Below are positions 1 through 7,337 of a stretch of DNA of 26,902 nucleotides, piece by piece (the first letter of the stretch is position 1; each line of letters begins with the position of its first letter). This stretch comes from Candidatus Neomicrothrix sp. UBA825. Lineage in GTDB: Bacteria; Actinomycetota; Acidimicrobiia; Acidimicrobiales; UBA8592. The position numbers were made by a program, and so were the translations under genes. The notes under the pieces were generated by a model. It had not been told where the DNA came from. It searched no databases and saw only the letters and a list, made by a program, of their open reading frames with translations. The DNA lies in NCBI GenBank assembly GCA_002295705.1, contig DBHP01000044.1, forward strand, positions 470 to 27,371, in the 5' to 3' direction.

Positions 1-684
1 GAACCAACAATCGAGCCAACACCTGAACCAACACCTGTAAACGAAGTAGCAGATGATTCGTTCCCATGGTGGATTCTCGTACTTGCACTGATCGCAATGC
101 TTGCACTTACAAGAATCCTGCTACTCGTATACATGAGGCGTAGATCCCCAATTATTACACATATAGCGATCTCTGAACTCAGAGAAGAAATACAGCTCAT
201 AGAGCGAGATGGCGTGTCCTCACTGGACGAATACGAAATTAATACGGAAACAGAATTCCTATCTGATACCCCAGGTATAACAGAAGTTAAATTCACCATA
301 CGTGTTGATGACGGGAAGCTTGAACACGGAACTAGCTCAAGCTCATACCTCACGGATACAGATCTACCTAGCCACGATTTACAACTTGGAAATCTGCCAA
401 GTGTAGTAAGCATAGCTGGAATAGTCTCAGAAATCATTTGGTCTATCAAAGCCAAACGACCAATGGGTACGTCCTTTACAATCGAATTTGAAGTCAACGG
501 AGAATGGGTTGAAATCTCAGAACTGACAATAGAAAACGGATCAGACAACGAAGCTCCAACTATCCATCCATATTGCCGTCTTGTTGCTAAAGCACCATTT
601 GGACTCAAACGCTTCTCCGCACCAGCGCCAATCGGTCTGATAAACTTAGAAGGAACCGGTGAATCTCAACCGGAAGCTGGCTAA
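1..684 (+). CDS. C-terminal part of a membrane protein with Pro/Thr/Glu linker (5' truncated by window edge)
   Basis: The reading frame is open from the first base of the window, so the gene starts upstream; a methionine at base 97 lies inside the membrane segment and is not a credible start. The visible 227 residues begin with a repeat-like Glu-Pro-Thr linker (about residues 1-12), followed by an acidic stretch, a Trp-Trp-led hydrophobic segment (about residues 21-45) and a basic stop-transfer cluster of three arginines. This pattern predicts an outside linker, one transmembrane helix and a soluble C-terminal region of about 180 residues inside the cell. I do not recognise that C-terminal region: it is mixed alpha/beta by eye, with no obvious catalytic motif. 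The stop codon directly abuts the stop codon of the convergent gene at 685. Function unknown; no visible link to the catabolic operons. Confidence 0.75.
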   Translation, partial: EPTIEPTPEPTPVNEVADDSFPWWILVLALIAMLALTRILLLVYMRRRSPIITHIAISELREEIQLIERDGVSSLDEYEINTETEFLSDTPGITEVKFTIRVDDGKLEHGTSSSSYLTDTDLPSHDLQLGNLPSVVSIAGIVSEIIWSIKAKRPMGTSFTIEFEVNGEWVEISELTIENGSDNEAPTIHPYCRLVAKAPFGLKRFSAPAPIGLINLEGTGESQPEAG

Positions 685-1254
685 TTAGCACCTTAAGGGA
701 ATAACTAAAGCTGCTTCAGATTTAGCCCCATCAGCATCGGTTGCATGAGATATGAGTAATAAATATGACTCTTCTGTAGGAGGAATGGTGAAGGTCGCAG
801 AAGCGATTCCAGGAACAACCAATTCAGACCCCTCATTAATGGACGATGTTAGATCAATACTTTCTTCTCCGACTAAAGCAGCCAAGTCAAGTATTACAGA
901 TGAGTCATCAATATCATTCGCAGAAATAGCTATTGAAACTAAATCACCTTCACCGAATGATTCAATGCAATCTGGACCATCAAGAGTGATGCTAGGGGCC
1001 TTGTTATTCGGGGCTTGCTCAATAACGAACGGCAGCGCTGTTGGGGACACCTCAACTAATTCATCCTCGGAGTTCGGAATAATAGGCTTTTCAGTGGGTT
1101 GAGACGAAGGCTCAACAGCCGAGCTAGTTTCGTCACCTCCAGGCTGAGATAAAACAACAACAGCAAAAGGAAGAGCAACAGCAAAAACCAAAAAAACTGC
1201 AACCCATCGAATGTACCTCTGGCGATTTCCTCTGCGACTACGCATCAACTCCAT
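685..1254 (-). CDS. Membrane-anchored protein with S/T/P-rich linker and predicted extracellular beta domain
   Basis: This 189-residue protein has a strongly basic N-terminus (arginines at 5, 7, 8, 11, 13 and 16), a hydrophobic segment at about residues 17-36, a Ser/Thr/Pro/Glu-rich linker at about 40-75 and a C-terminal domain at about 76-189. No lipobox cysteine follows the hydrophobic segment, so it looks like a signal anchor rather than a lipoprotein. The distal domain is rich in beta-type residues, Asp and Ser, and resembles an Ig- or cadherin-like fold; its two cysteines (96 and 189, the last residue) could form a disulfide. The start is ATG at 1254; a second ATG three codons in is equally possible. 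It faces the MFS gene head to head with only 15 bases between annotated starts. Function unknown. Confidence 0.65.
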   Translation of the reverse strand: MELMRSRRGNRQRYIRWVAVFLVFAVALPFAVVVLSQPGGDETSSAVEPSSQPTEKPIIPNSEDELVEVSPTALPFVIEQAPNNKAPSITLDGPDCIESFGEGDLVSIAISANDIDDSSVILDLAALVGEESIDLTSSINEGSELVVPGIASATFTIPPTEESYLLLISHATDADGAKSEAALVIPLRC

Positions 1255-1269
1255 CGTAGCTCTTTTACG

Positions 1270-2805
1270 GTGGCAAATTTAACAATCATGCACGATGAAA
1301 GCACCAAGGCGAGATACCCTTCATCGGTGGGCACATCGTCTCCTAAAGCAAACAATAAAAATAGTATTTGGACAGGTAGATACTTGCCCATAACTCTTGC
1401 GAACCTCACAGTCGTAGCGGTAGCTGCTTTTGACGGGTTAGCCATCGTGGCGGCCCTTCCAAACATTGCAAAAGACTTAGGAAACGTATCGCTTTCTCCT
1501 TGGGTATTAACCGCATACCTAGCGACATCAGCTCTCGCTGCCATAGTAGCCGGACCTATCATAGACACAATTGGAGTAAGAAGAACCTTTCAAATTACAG
1601 GACTATGGTTTCTCTTCACGAGTGCCCTAGCAGCGGTAGCTCCATCTATGACGCTCCTAATTACCGCAAGATCACTTCAAGGAATAGGTGGGGGACTAGT
1701 CATAGCTGTGGCGCTCGCATCAGTAGGGATTGCATATCCCGAAAATCTTAGACCTTCAGCTTTCGCAGCAAATTCAATGGTGTGGGGAACTCTTGGCTTG
1801 GGTGGCCCTGTACTTGCCGGAGCTCTTCTTGAATTGAGCGGGTGGCGACTCATATTTGTGGTTCAGTTACCGATAACAGCGCTTGCACTCGCTATGGGTT
1901 GGAGACGCCTACCAGACGCTGTTGACAACAGAAATGAGAAAAAACTAAATTTTGATCTCACAGGTATCACATTACTCTCCATATGCATCATTGCTTCACT
2001 TATCGCTGTTAGTGAACTAACAAAATCACCCATTCCATCAGCAATACTTTTTATGACTACTGTTCTCTTTATTTATCTTTACTGGCGTCACTCAGGGCAA
2101 AAAAACGATCCAGTTTTGCTTCGACGCCACATAACAAAGTTTCCACTGAACCGAATCCATGCCGCATCTGCGCTTGCGTTAATTACAGGACTGGCAACCG
2201 ATAATTACTTGCCACTTTATATGCAAACGACACGAGGTAGTTCCGAAGCCTTTGCATCATTCTCAGTAGTTTTCTTAACAGTTGGCTGGACCGTGGCAGC
2301 ATTTGCCACCAGCAAGATTCTAGAACGAAGAAACGAAGAAGACGTGATCCTACTAGGTTCAACCCTGATGATTCCCTCGGTGCTTTTGGCAGGTGTATCA
2401 GTATCATTTTCATACGCTTTAGCAGTGCTGTTTGGAGCTTATTTCTTGATAGGTGCTTCCATTGGATTTATCTCCACATCTGGCCTCACACTCCTCCAAT
2501 CATCAAGCACGCCAGAGGAAATGGGCCGAACCAATAGCGCGCATCAATTTCTACGAACTTTGGCAATTACCTATGGAGTTGCTGTCGGGGGAGCGATCCT
2601 CCTCTCAGTCGTAAAAGCAAAAACAGGTGACGTAGAATCTGTGAGAAAAGTATTATCCGGAGACAATATTATTGTTGCATCAGATACAACAGAGGCCATC
2701 GGTAGCGGACTTGCATGGGCTCATGTCTTCAGTGGAGCCACTGCCTTCATCGGTTTCCTCATAGCTGTTTCCCTATACCGAAAAAGGAAAAGTTTCATTA
2801 GTTAA
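1270..2805 (+). CDS. MFS transporter, DHA2 (EmrB/QacA-like) 14-helix type
   Basis: This 511-residue protein is almost entirely hydrophobic helices and carries major facilitator signatures: a motif A-like segment with Asp-Thr-Ile-Gly-Val-Arg-Arg at about 99-105, ARSLQGIGGG at about 133-142, and the Gly-Pro...Gly-Trp-Arg motif C region at about 179-194. Length and motifs fit the 14-helix DHA2 drug:H+ antiporter group. It precedes the molybdenum hydroxylase operon on the same strand by 105 bases, so it may import the substrate or export a toxic intermediate; this is inference, since known purine carriers belong to other families. The annotated start is GTG at 1270. An in-frame ATG at 1288 would give more room for the divergent promoter, and neither start has a clear Shine-Dalgarno sequence. 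Confidence 0.85.
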   Translation: MANLTIMHDESTKARYPSSVGTSSPKANNKNSIWTGRYLPITLANLTVVAVAAFDGLAIVAALPNIAKDLGNVSLSPWVLTAYLATSALAAIVAGPIIDTIGVRRTFQITGLWFLFTSALAAVAPSMTLLITARSLQGIGGGLVIAVALASVGIAYPENLRPSAFAANSMVWGTLGLGGPVLAGALLELSGWRLIFVVQLPITALALAMGWRRLPDAVDNRNEKKLNFDLTGITLLSICIIASLIAVSELTKSPIPSAILFMTTVLFIYLYWRHSGQKNDPVLLRRHITKFPLNRIHAASALALITGLATDNYLPLYMQTTRGSSEAFASFSVVFLTVGWTVAAFATSKILERRNEEDVILLGSTLMIPSVLLAGVSVSFSYALAVLFGAYFLIGASIGFISTSGLTLLQSSSTPEEMGRTNSAHQFLRTLAITYGVAVGGAILLSVVKAKTGDVESVRKVLSGDNIIVASDTTEAIGSGLAWAHVFSGATAFIGFLIAVSLYRKRKSFIS

Positions 2806-2867
2806 TTGAACGTTGGACGCTTGAAGAACTAACGGCTAAATTTAAAGAACAACTTAATTGAACTCAA

Positions 2868-2885
2868 CCGGAGGCGTACCCCCGG
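2868..2885 (+). promoter_or_regulatory. GC-rich hairpin in the leader of the + strand operon
   Basis: CCGGAGG (2868-2874) can pair with CCCCCGG (2879-2885) across a CGTA loop, giving six G-C pairs and one A/C mismatch. It stands out in AT-rich intergenic DNA and sits about 25 bases before the ATG of the FAD subunit gene, with a ribosome binding site (GAGAGGA, 2898-2904) in between. No T-run follows, so it is not a standard intrinsic terminator. It could be an mRNA-stability or attenuation element, or chance. The rest of the 2806-2910 gap shows no convincing promoter or riboswitch. Confidence 0.3.
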
Positions 2886-2910
2886 AAGGGCCAAATAGAG
2901 AGGATTTAGT

Positions 2911-3663
2911 ATGCCAAGCGTACTTGCTTATCACCGACCTCAAAGCCTTGATGAAGCTCAAAAGTTAGCATCCGGAAAGAATGCCGTCCTGATAGGAGGT
3001 GGCACGCTCGTGATACCTGAAGTTCTTTCGAATCCATCCAGCGAAACAGAAATTATTGACCTACAGTCAGTTGGTTTAACCGGAATAACATCCGAAAACG
3101 AAGGTAATGAAACCTCAATAAAGATCGGAGCTATGTCACGGCTCTCTGATTTAATTAATAACGAAAATATTCCTCACTTGCTTCGAGAATTATGCAGCAA
3201 AGAACTTCCATCAACATTGCGAACTCAAGCCACTATCGGAGGAACTATCGCTGAGCGAAGTAGCGAAAGTATATTACTTTCCGGGTTCCTCGCCATTAAT
3301 GCAGAAATCCAAATACACGAGAAGAATTGGATACCACTCAACGAATACTTACAATCCTCACCGCCAACAGGAATAGTCACTGCAATCAAATTTTTTGGCC
3401 CATCTGATGAGTTCAAATCATGTTTCCATTCTGTAGGTCGGACACCAATGGATGTACCCATCGTTTCTGCAGTCGGATATTCAAAATCAAAAGGAAACTT
3501 TCAAGTTTCATTCACCGGTGTCGCAGAAGTACCTACCCTTATTAATGCATCTGACGAACTCGCAAACCTCAACCCTCAAGGTGATTTTAGAGGTTCAAGT
3601 GACTACAGAAAACATCTTGCGTCCGTTCTCTACACCCGTATTGCTCAGGAGATGCAAGCATGA
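2911..3663 (+). CDS. ygfM: FAD-binding subunit of a molybdenum hydroxylase, YgfM-like
   Basis: This 250-residue protein belongs to the FAD-binding domain family of CoxM/XdhB-type subunits, which carry electrons from the Mo/Fe-S partner to an acceptor. The pyrophosphate-binding loop LIGGGT is at 27-32 and the second flavin motif TIGGTIAE at 108-115, where the usual Asn after the Gly pair is Thr. The length is shorter than the usual 280-300 residues but matches E. coli YgfM (about 259). From memory it shares several YgfM features, such as an IGAMSRL segment (72-78), the ES(I/V)LL stretch after the second motif, and a D(F/L)RGS..Y segment near the C-terminus. The ATG has a good ribosome binding site (GAGAGGA). 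Its stop overlaps the next start as ATGA at 3660, so translational coupling with the XdhD-like subunit is likely. Confidence 0.85.
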   Translation: MPSVLAYHRPQSLDEAQKLASGKNAVLIGGGTLVIPEVLSNPSSETEIIDLQSVGLTGITSENEGNETSIKIGAMSRLSDLINNENIPHLLRELCSKELPSTLRTQATIGGTIAERSSESILLSGFLAINAEIQIHEKNWIPLNEYLQSSPPTGIVTAIKFFGPSDEFKSCFHSVGRTPMDVPIVSAVGYSKSKGNFQVSFTGVAEVPTLINASDELANLNPQGDFRGSSDYRKHLASVLYTRIAQEMQA

Positions 3664-6584
3664 AAATTTCCTTCTCCTTAAACGAACAGCAAGTAGAAAC
3701 GGACGTAGAACTTCACGAAACACTATTGCAACTATTGCGCCGCCGAGGAATGATAAGTGTTCGGTACGGCTCCGACTCCGGTGAAACAGGGGCAGGCGCT
3801 GTCTTAATAGATGGACAACTAACTAGTACCGATTGTATGCTCGCCGTTCAAATTGATGGTCATGATGTCCTTACTGTTGAGTGGTTTAATAAACCTGAAC
3901 TCCATCCAATCCAAGCAGCATTCGTAGCGACAGGCGCCATGCAATCTGGTTACTCAACACCAGCGATGATACTTGGAGCATGGGAATTACTTAATCGGAA
4001 TCCCAACCCAACAGAACATGAAATAAGGGATATGCTTTCAGGAATTCTTGACCGCGAAACTGCATACGTTAAACCTGTAGAGGCTGTCATGCGCGCAGCA
4101 GCCTTAATGCGAGGAGAAGCAAATGAGCCTTTTGGTCCTGTATATCTTCCACCTCTAACCGATGGAAAGAATCCAGTGGATGTCAGCCCGGATGATGACG
4201 CTCCAGATGCTTCTCCAGCTGTGCCGAGAGTCGTTCCATCAAAAGATGTGCCCGAAATGGCAGTTGTAGGTAAGCCAGAAGTAAAGGTGGACGCTGTTCG
4301 TTTGGTAAAAGGAAATCCGGCGTTTACTGATGACTTTGAAGAAAGAGGGCAACTCATCGCAAAAGTGCTTCGGAGTCCTCACGCTCACGCAAACATCATA
4401 GATATAGACGACAAAAAAGCAGTAGCACTTCCTGGAGTGCACGCAGTCATACATTATAAGAATACCCCCCGAATAAAGTATGCTTCCGGTGGGCAAAGCT
4501 GGCCTAACCCACATCCCCATGACCAAGTAAGTTTTGACAATAAAGTTAGACATGTCGGCGATAGAGTCGCAGCTGTAGCAGCAGAAACAAAGGAAATTGC
4601 TCAAACAGCATTAGGCCTCATCAAAGTTGAATATGAAATCCTGCCTTATGTGCTTGATGAAGTAGAGACAATGGAGCCCAACTCTCCAGTAATCCATGAC
4701 GAGGAGGACACCGAAGAGATATATGATGCTGACAAAAATATCGTTCTAAGGATTGAAGCTGAGCGAGGTGATGTTGAAAAGGGAGCTACAGAAGCTGACT
4801 ACGTCTTTGAAGACACTTTTAAAGTTCATCAAGTACAACAGGTTCCCATTGAACCCCATATTTCGGTGGCGTGGCTCGATAGCGATGAGCGACTGGTTGT
4901 CAGGACTGCCACACAAGTACCATTCCACGTCAGACGCATGCTCGCACCATTAATTGGAAGAGATATCAAAGACGTACGCGTCATCAAGCCCAGAATAGGA
5001 GGAGGTTTCGGAGCGAAACAAGAAATGCTTATTGAAGATATAGTTGCTCATCTTGCAATAGCAACACGGCGACCAGTAAAGCTCGAACTTGATAGAAGCG
5101 AAGAGTTTATTGCATCTCGGACACGACACCCGCAAACCTTGACCTTCACAACCGGTGTTGAAGATAGCGGAAAGCTCGTCTCCCAAAACCTTCGCTTAAT
5201 CGGAAATACAGGTCCTTACGGAACACACGGTCAAACTGTTCAGACAGTTGCAGGTCTTCGAGGGTTAACCTCATACAACGCTGAAAACAAGAAATTCGAC
5301 TGCGACGTAGTTTACACCAACACTCCTGTCGCTGGAGCCTACAGAGGGTATGGGGCTCCCCAAGCAGAATTTGCATTGGAAGCACATATGGAAGATATCG
5401 CTCATTCTTTAGGCAAGGACCCGATTGAATTTAAGCGGCAAAACTGGGTCAAAGTCGGTGACGAATTGAATATTGCTCCCCACCTTGGTGAAAGACCAGC
5501 AGGCCCTGATGACATCGACGAATATCCTAGAATAACCTCAAATGGGATAGAAGAATGTATTGCACAAGGTAAGAGGTCAATAAAATGGCACCGAAAGGAT
5601 GACCCTAATTGGGTATCTCCGAAAGACCAACCTAATATCCGACGCGGCCTGGGGTTTGCGTTCTGCATGCATGGCACAGCTATACCATTCCTCGACATGG
5701 GCGGATGCAGTATCAAAATCAATGATGATGGATCCTTCAACATGTTAGTCGGAGCGACCGACCTCGGAACTGGAGCAGATACCGTACTTGGACAAATAGC
5801 GGCAGAAGTCTTAGGGGTTCCCTTGAGTGATATCCAAGTCTACTCATCAGATACAGACGTAACCCCGTTTGACACTGGAGCATATGCATCTAGCACAACC
5901 TATATTTCGGGAACTGCCGCAAAACTCGCTGCCGAAAAAGTCCGAGAAAGAATTAAAGAGCGTGCCGCAAAATTGCTGAATATCAAAGAGCCATGTTCGA
6001 TTGAATTGCGTGACCGAAAAGCAATAGCGCCAGATGGCTCATCTGTGTCAATTGAAGATATAGCAATGGAGGCATTTCACTTGGAGGACCACGAGCAAAT
6101 AATGGGGACAGCTTCCTACGTATCGCCTGAATGCCCTGCCCCTTTCGCAGCACAATTTGCAGAAATCGAAATGGATATTGATACCGGCCAGGTGACAATC
6201 ATCAAACTTGTTATGGCTGTTGACTGCGGAGTAGCGATTAACCCCGTCACAGCTTCTGGTCAAGTGGAAGGCGGAATGCTCCAGGCGCTTGGCTACGCAC
6301 ATTGTGAAGAATACGCGTTTGATGAAACAGGGAAGATGATCAATGACAGTCTCGGCCCATACAAGATATACCGAGCTGACGAAATGCCAGACTTTGAAGT
6401 ATTTCTCGTCCAAACTATGGAAGATTCAGGCCCATTTGGGGCTAAAGCTGTTGCTGAGATACCAAAAGATGGGGTCGCTCCAGCTATCAGAAATGCAATA
6501 ATTAACGCAACGGGTGTGGCTATCAATGAGATTCCATTTACTCCTGAACGCGTTTGGCAAAAGATCAGAGAATCAGAAATCTAA
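3660..6584 (+). CDS. xdhD: XdhD-like molybdenum hydroxylase: degenerate ferredoxin-like domain fused to Mo-binding domain
   Basis: This 974-residue protein has two parts. Residues 1-150 follow the fold of the XDH [2Fe-2S] domain, but all eight cluster cysteines are replaced: the first motif reads GSDSGETGAG (37-46), the third QSGYSTP (95-101) and the last LDRETAY (130-136). The only cysteine in this region, C59, is one position out of register. Residues from about 210 form the Mo-pterin domain, with GGGFGAKQ (447-454), GAYRGYG (559-565) and a C-terminal GAKAVAE whose Glu933 is the expected catalytic base. Q454 stands where xanthine-oxidising enzymes have Glu. The closest remembered match is E. 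coli XdhD (956 residues), which has the same cysteine-less domain. A strong AGGAG precedes the ATG, which overlaps the FAD subunit gene. It is probably a purine-related selenium-dependent hydroxylase; the actual substrate is unknown. Confidence 0.88.
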   Translation: MKISFSLNEQQVETDVELHETLLQLLRRRGMISVRYGSDSGETGAGAVLIDGQLTSTDCMLAVQIDGHDVLTVEWFNKPELHPIQAAFVATGAMQSGYSTPAMILGAWELLNRNPNPTEHEIRDMLSGILDRETAYVKPVEAVMRAAALMRGEANEPFGPVYLPPLTDGKNPVDVSPDDDAPDASPAVPRVVPSKDVPEMAVVGKPEVKVDAVRLVKGNPAFTDDFEERGQLIAKVLRSPHAHANIIDIDDKKAVALPGVHAVIHYKNTPRIKYASGGQSWPNPHPHDQVSFDNKVRHVGDRVAAVAAETKEIAQTALGLIKVEYEILPYVLDEVETMEPNSPVIHDEEDTEEIYDADKNIVLRIEAERGDVEKGATEADYVFEDTFKVHQVQQVPIEPHISVAWLDSDERLVVRTATQVPFHVRRMLAPLIGRDIKDVRVIKPRIGGGFGAKQEMLIEDIVAHLAIATRRPVKLELDRSEEFIASRTRHPQTLTFTTGVEDSGKLVSQNLRLIGNTGPYGTHGQTVQTVAGLRGLTSYNAENKKFDCDVVYTNTPVAGAYRGYGAPQAEFALEAHMEDIAHSLGKDPIEFKRQNWVKVGDELNIAPHLGERPAGPDDIDEYPRITSNGIEECIAQGKRSIKWHRKDDPNWVSPKDQPNIRRGLGFAFCMHGTAIPFLDMGGCSIKINDDGSFNMLVGATDLGTGADTVLGQIAAEVLGVPLSDIQVYSSDTDVTPFDTGAYASSTTYISGTAAKLAAEKVRERIKERAAKLLNIKEPCSIELRDRKAIAPDGSSVSIEDIAMEAFHLEDHEQIMGTASYVSPECPAPFAAQFAEIEMDIDTGQVTIIKLVMAVDCGVAINPVTASGQVEGGMLQALGYAHCEEYAFDETGKMINDSLGPYKIYRADEMPDFEVFLVQTMEDSGPFGAKAVAEIPKDGVAPAIRNAIINATGVAINEIPFTPERVWQKIRESEI

Positions 6585-6590
6585 GCCATT

Positions 6591-7337
6591 ATGGGCCAGC
6601 ATCAAGGCAAAACTATCTTCATTACTGGAGCATCAACAGGAATAGGTAGAGCAACCGCACTTCGCCTAGCGACAGAGGGGGCATCACTCTTTTTAACTGA
6701 TATAGCGAAAGACGAATTAGAAAAGACCAGAGAAAAGTGTCAAAGCTTAGGATCTGAAACCATTAGTTTGGAATGCGATGTCTCGAATGAAAAGCAGATC
6801 TCGGAAGCTATTTCTAGCATGGCTAAGCGATTTGATGAGATAAACGCAGTTATAAATATCGCCGGGATTCAACTCTGGAGCCACTCTCATGAACACTCAT
6901 TGGCAGACTTTGAAAAGACGCTATCAGTTAACTTAACAGGAACATTCTTAGTCTGTAGGGAAGCAATACCTCACCTTCTAAAAACATCTGGATCCATAGT
7001 CAATGTCTCCTCCACAACAGCCCTCGCTGGTATCCCTTACTCGGTGGCATATGCGGCAAGCAAAGCCGGCGTTCTGGCTCTCACTAAATCCCTAGCAGTT
7101 GAGTATGGAGGAAAAGGCCTCCAAGTGAACTGTATAAATCCCGGTGGTATCAAAACAGAAATGACAAAAATGCCTGAAATAGAAGACCCAAACTTAAAAC
7201 TACTTCTACGTCAAAGCCCACTAAATAAATATTCCGAACCAGAAAGCGTGGCAGGACTAATTTCCTATTTAATCACAGAAGAAGCACAACACGTAAACGG
7301 AGAATCAATCAGAATCGATGGGGGAGCGCTAGCGTGA
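6591..7337 (+). CDS. Short-chain dehydrogenase/reductase (classical SDR)
   Basis: This 248-residue protein is the standard length for a classical SDR and has all the main signatures: the cofactor loop TGASTGIG (12-19), Asp37 at the end of the second strand (favouring NAD over NADP), CDV at 62-64, the NIAG variant of the NNAG motif (89-92), Asn114, and the catalytic Ser141-Tyr154-Lys158 set in YAASK. The C-terminus ends in the usual GESIRIDGG segment. It starts six bases after the XdhD-like gene and overlaps the amidohydrolase gene as GTGA, so it is part of the operon. It would oxidise or reduce an alcohol/ketone intermediate of the pathway. It resembles 3-oxoacyl-ACP reductase-like SDRs, but the context argues for a catabolic role. 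SDRs are not usual partners of XdhD, which makes it a possible pathway-specific addition. Confidence 0.9.
   Translation: MGQHQGKTIFITGASTGIGRATALRLATEGASLFLTDIAKDELEKTREKCQSLGSETISLECDVSNEKQISEAISSMAKRFDEINAVINIAGIQLWSHSHEHSLADFEKTLSVNLTGTFLVCREAIPHLLKTSGSIVNVSSTTALAGIPYSVAYAASKAGVLALTKSLAVEYGGKGLQVNCINPGGIKTEMTKMPEIEDPNLKLLLRQSPLNKYSEPESVAGLISYLITEEAQHVNGESIRIDGGALA

Noticed and set aside
97..99. ATG as the start of the first protein
   Set aside because: It lies in the middle of the transmembrane segment; the linker and first half of the helix are encoded upstream in the same frame.
1245..1568. 107-codon open frame on the - strand over the start of the MFS gene
   Set aside because: It overlaps conserved transporter motifs read on the other strand and looks like a shadow frame.
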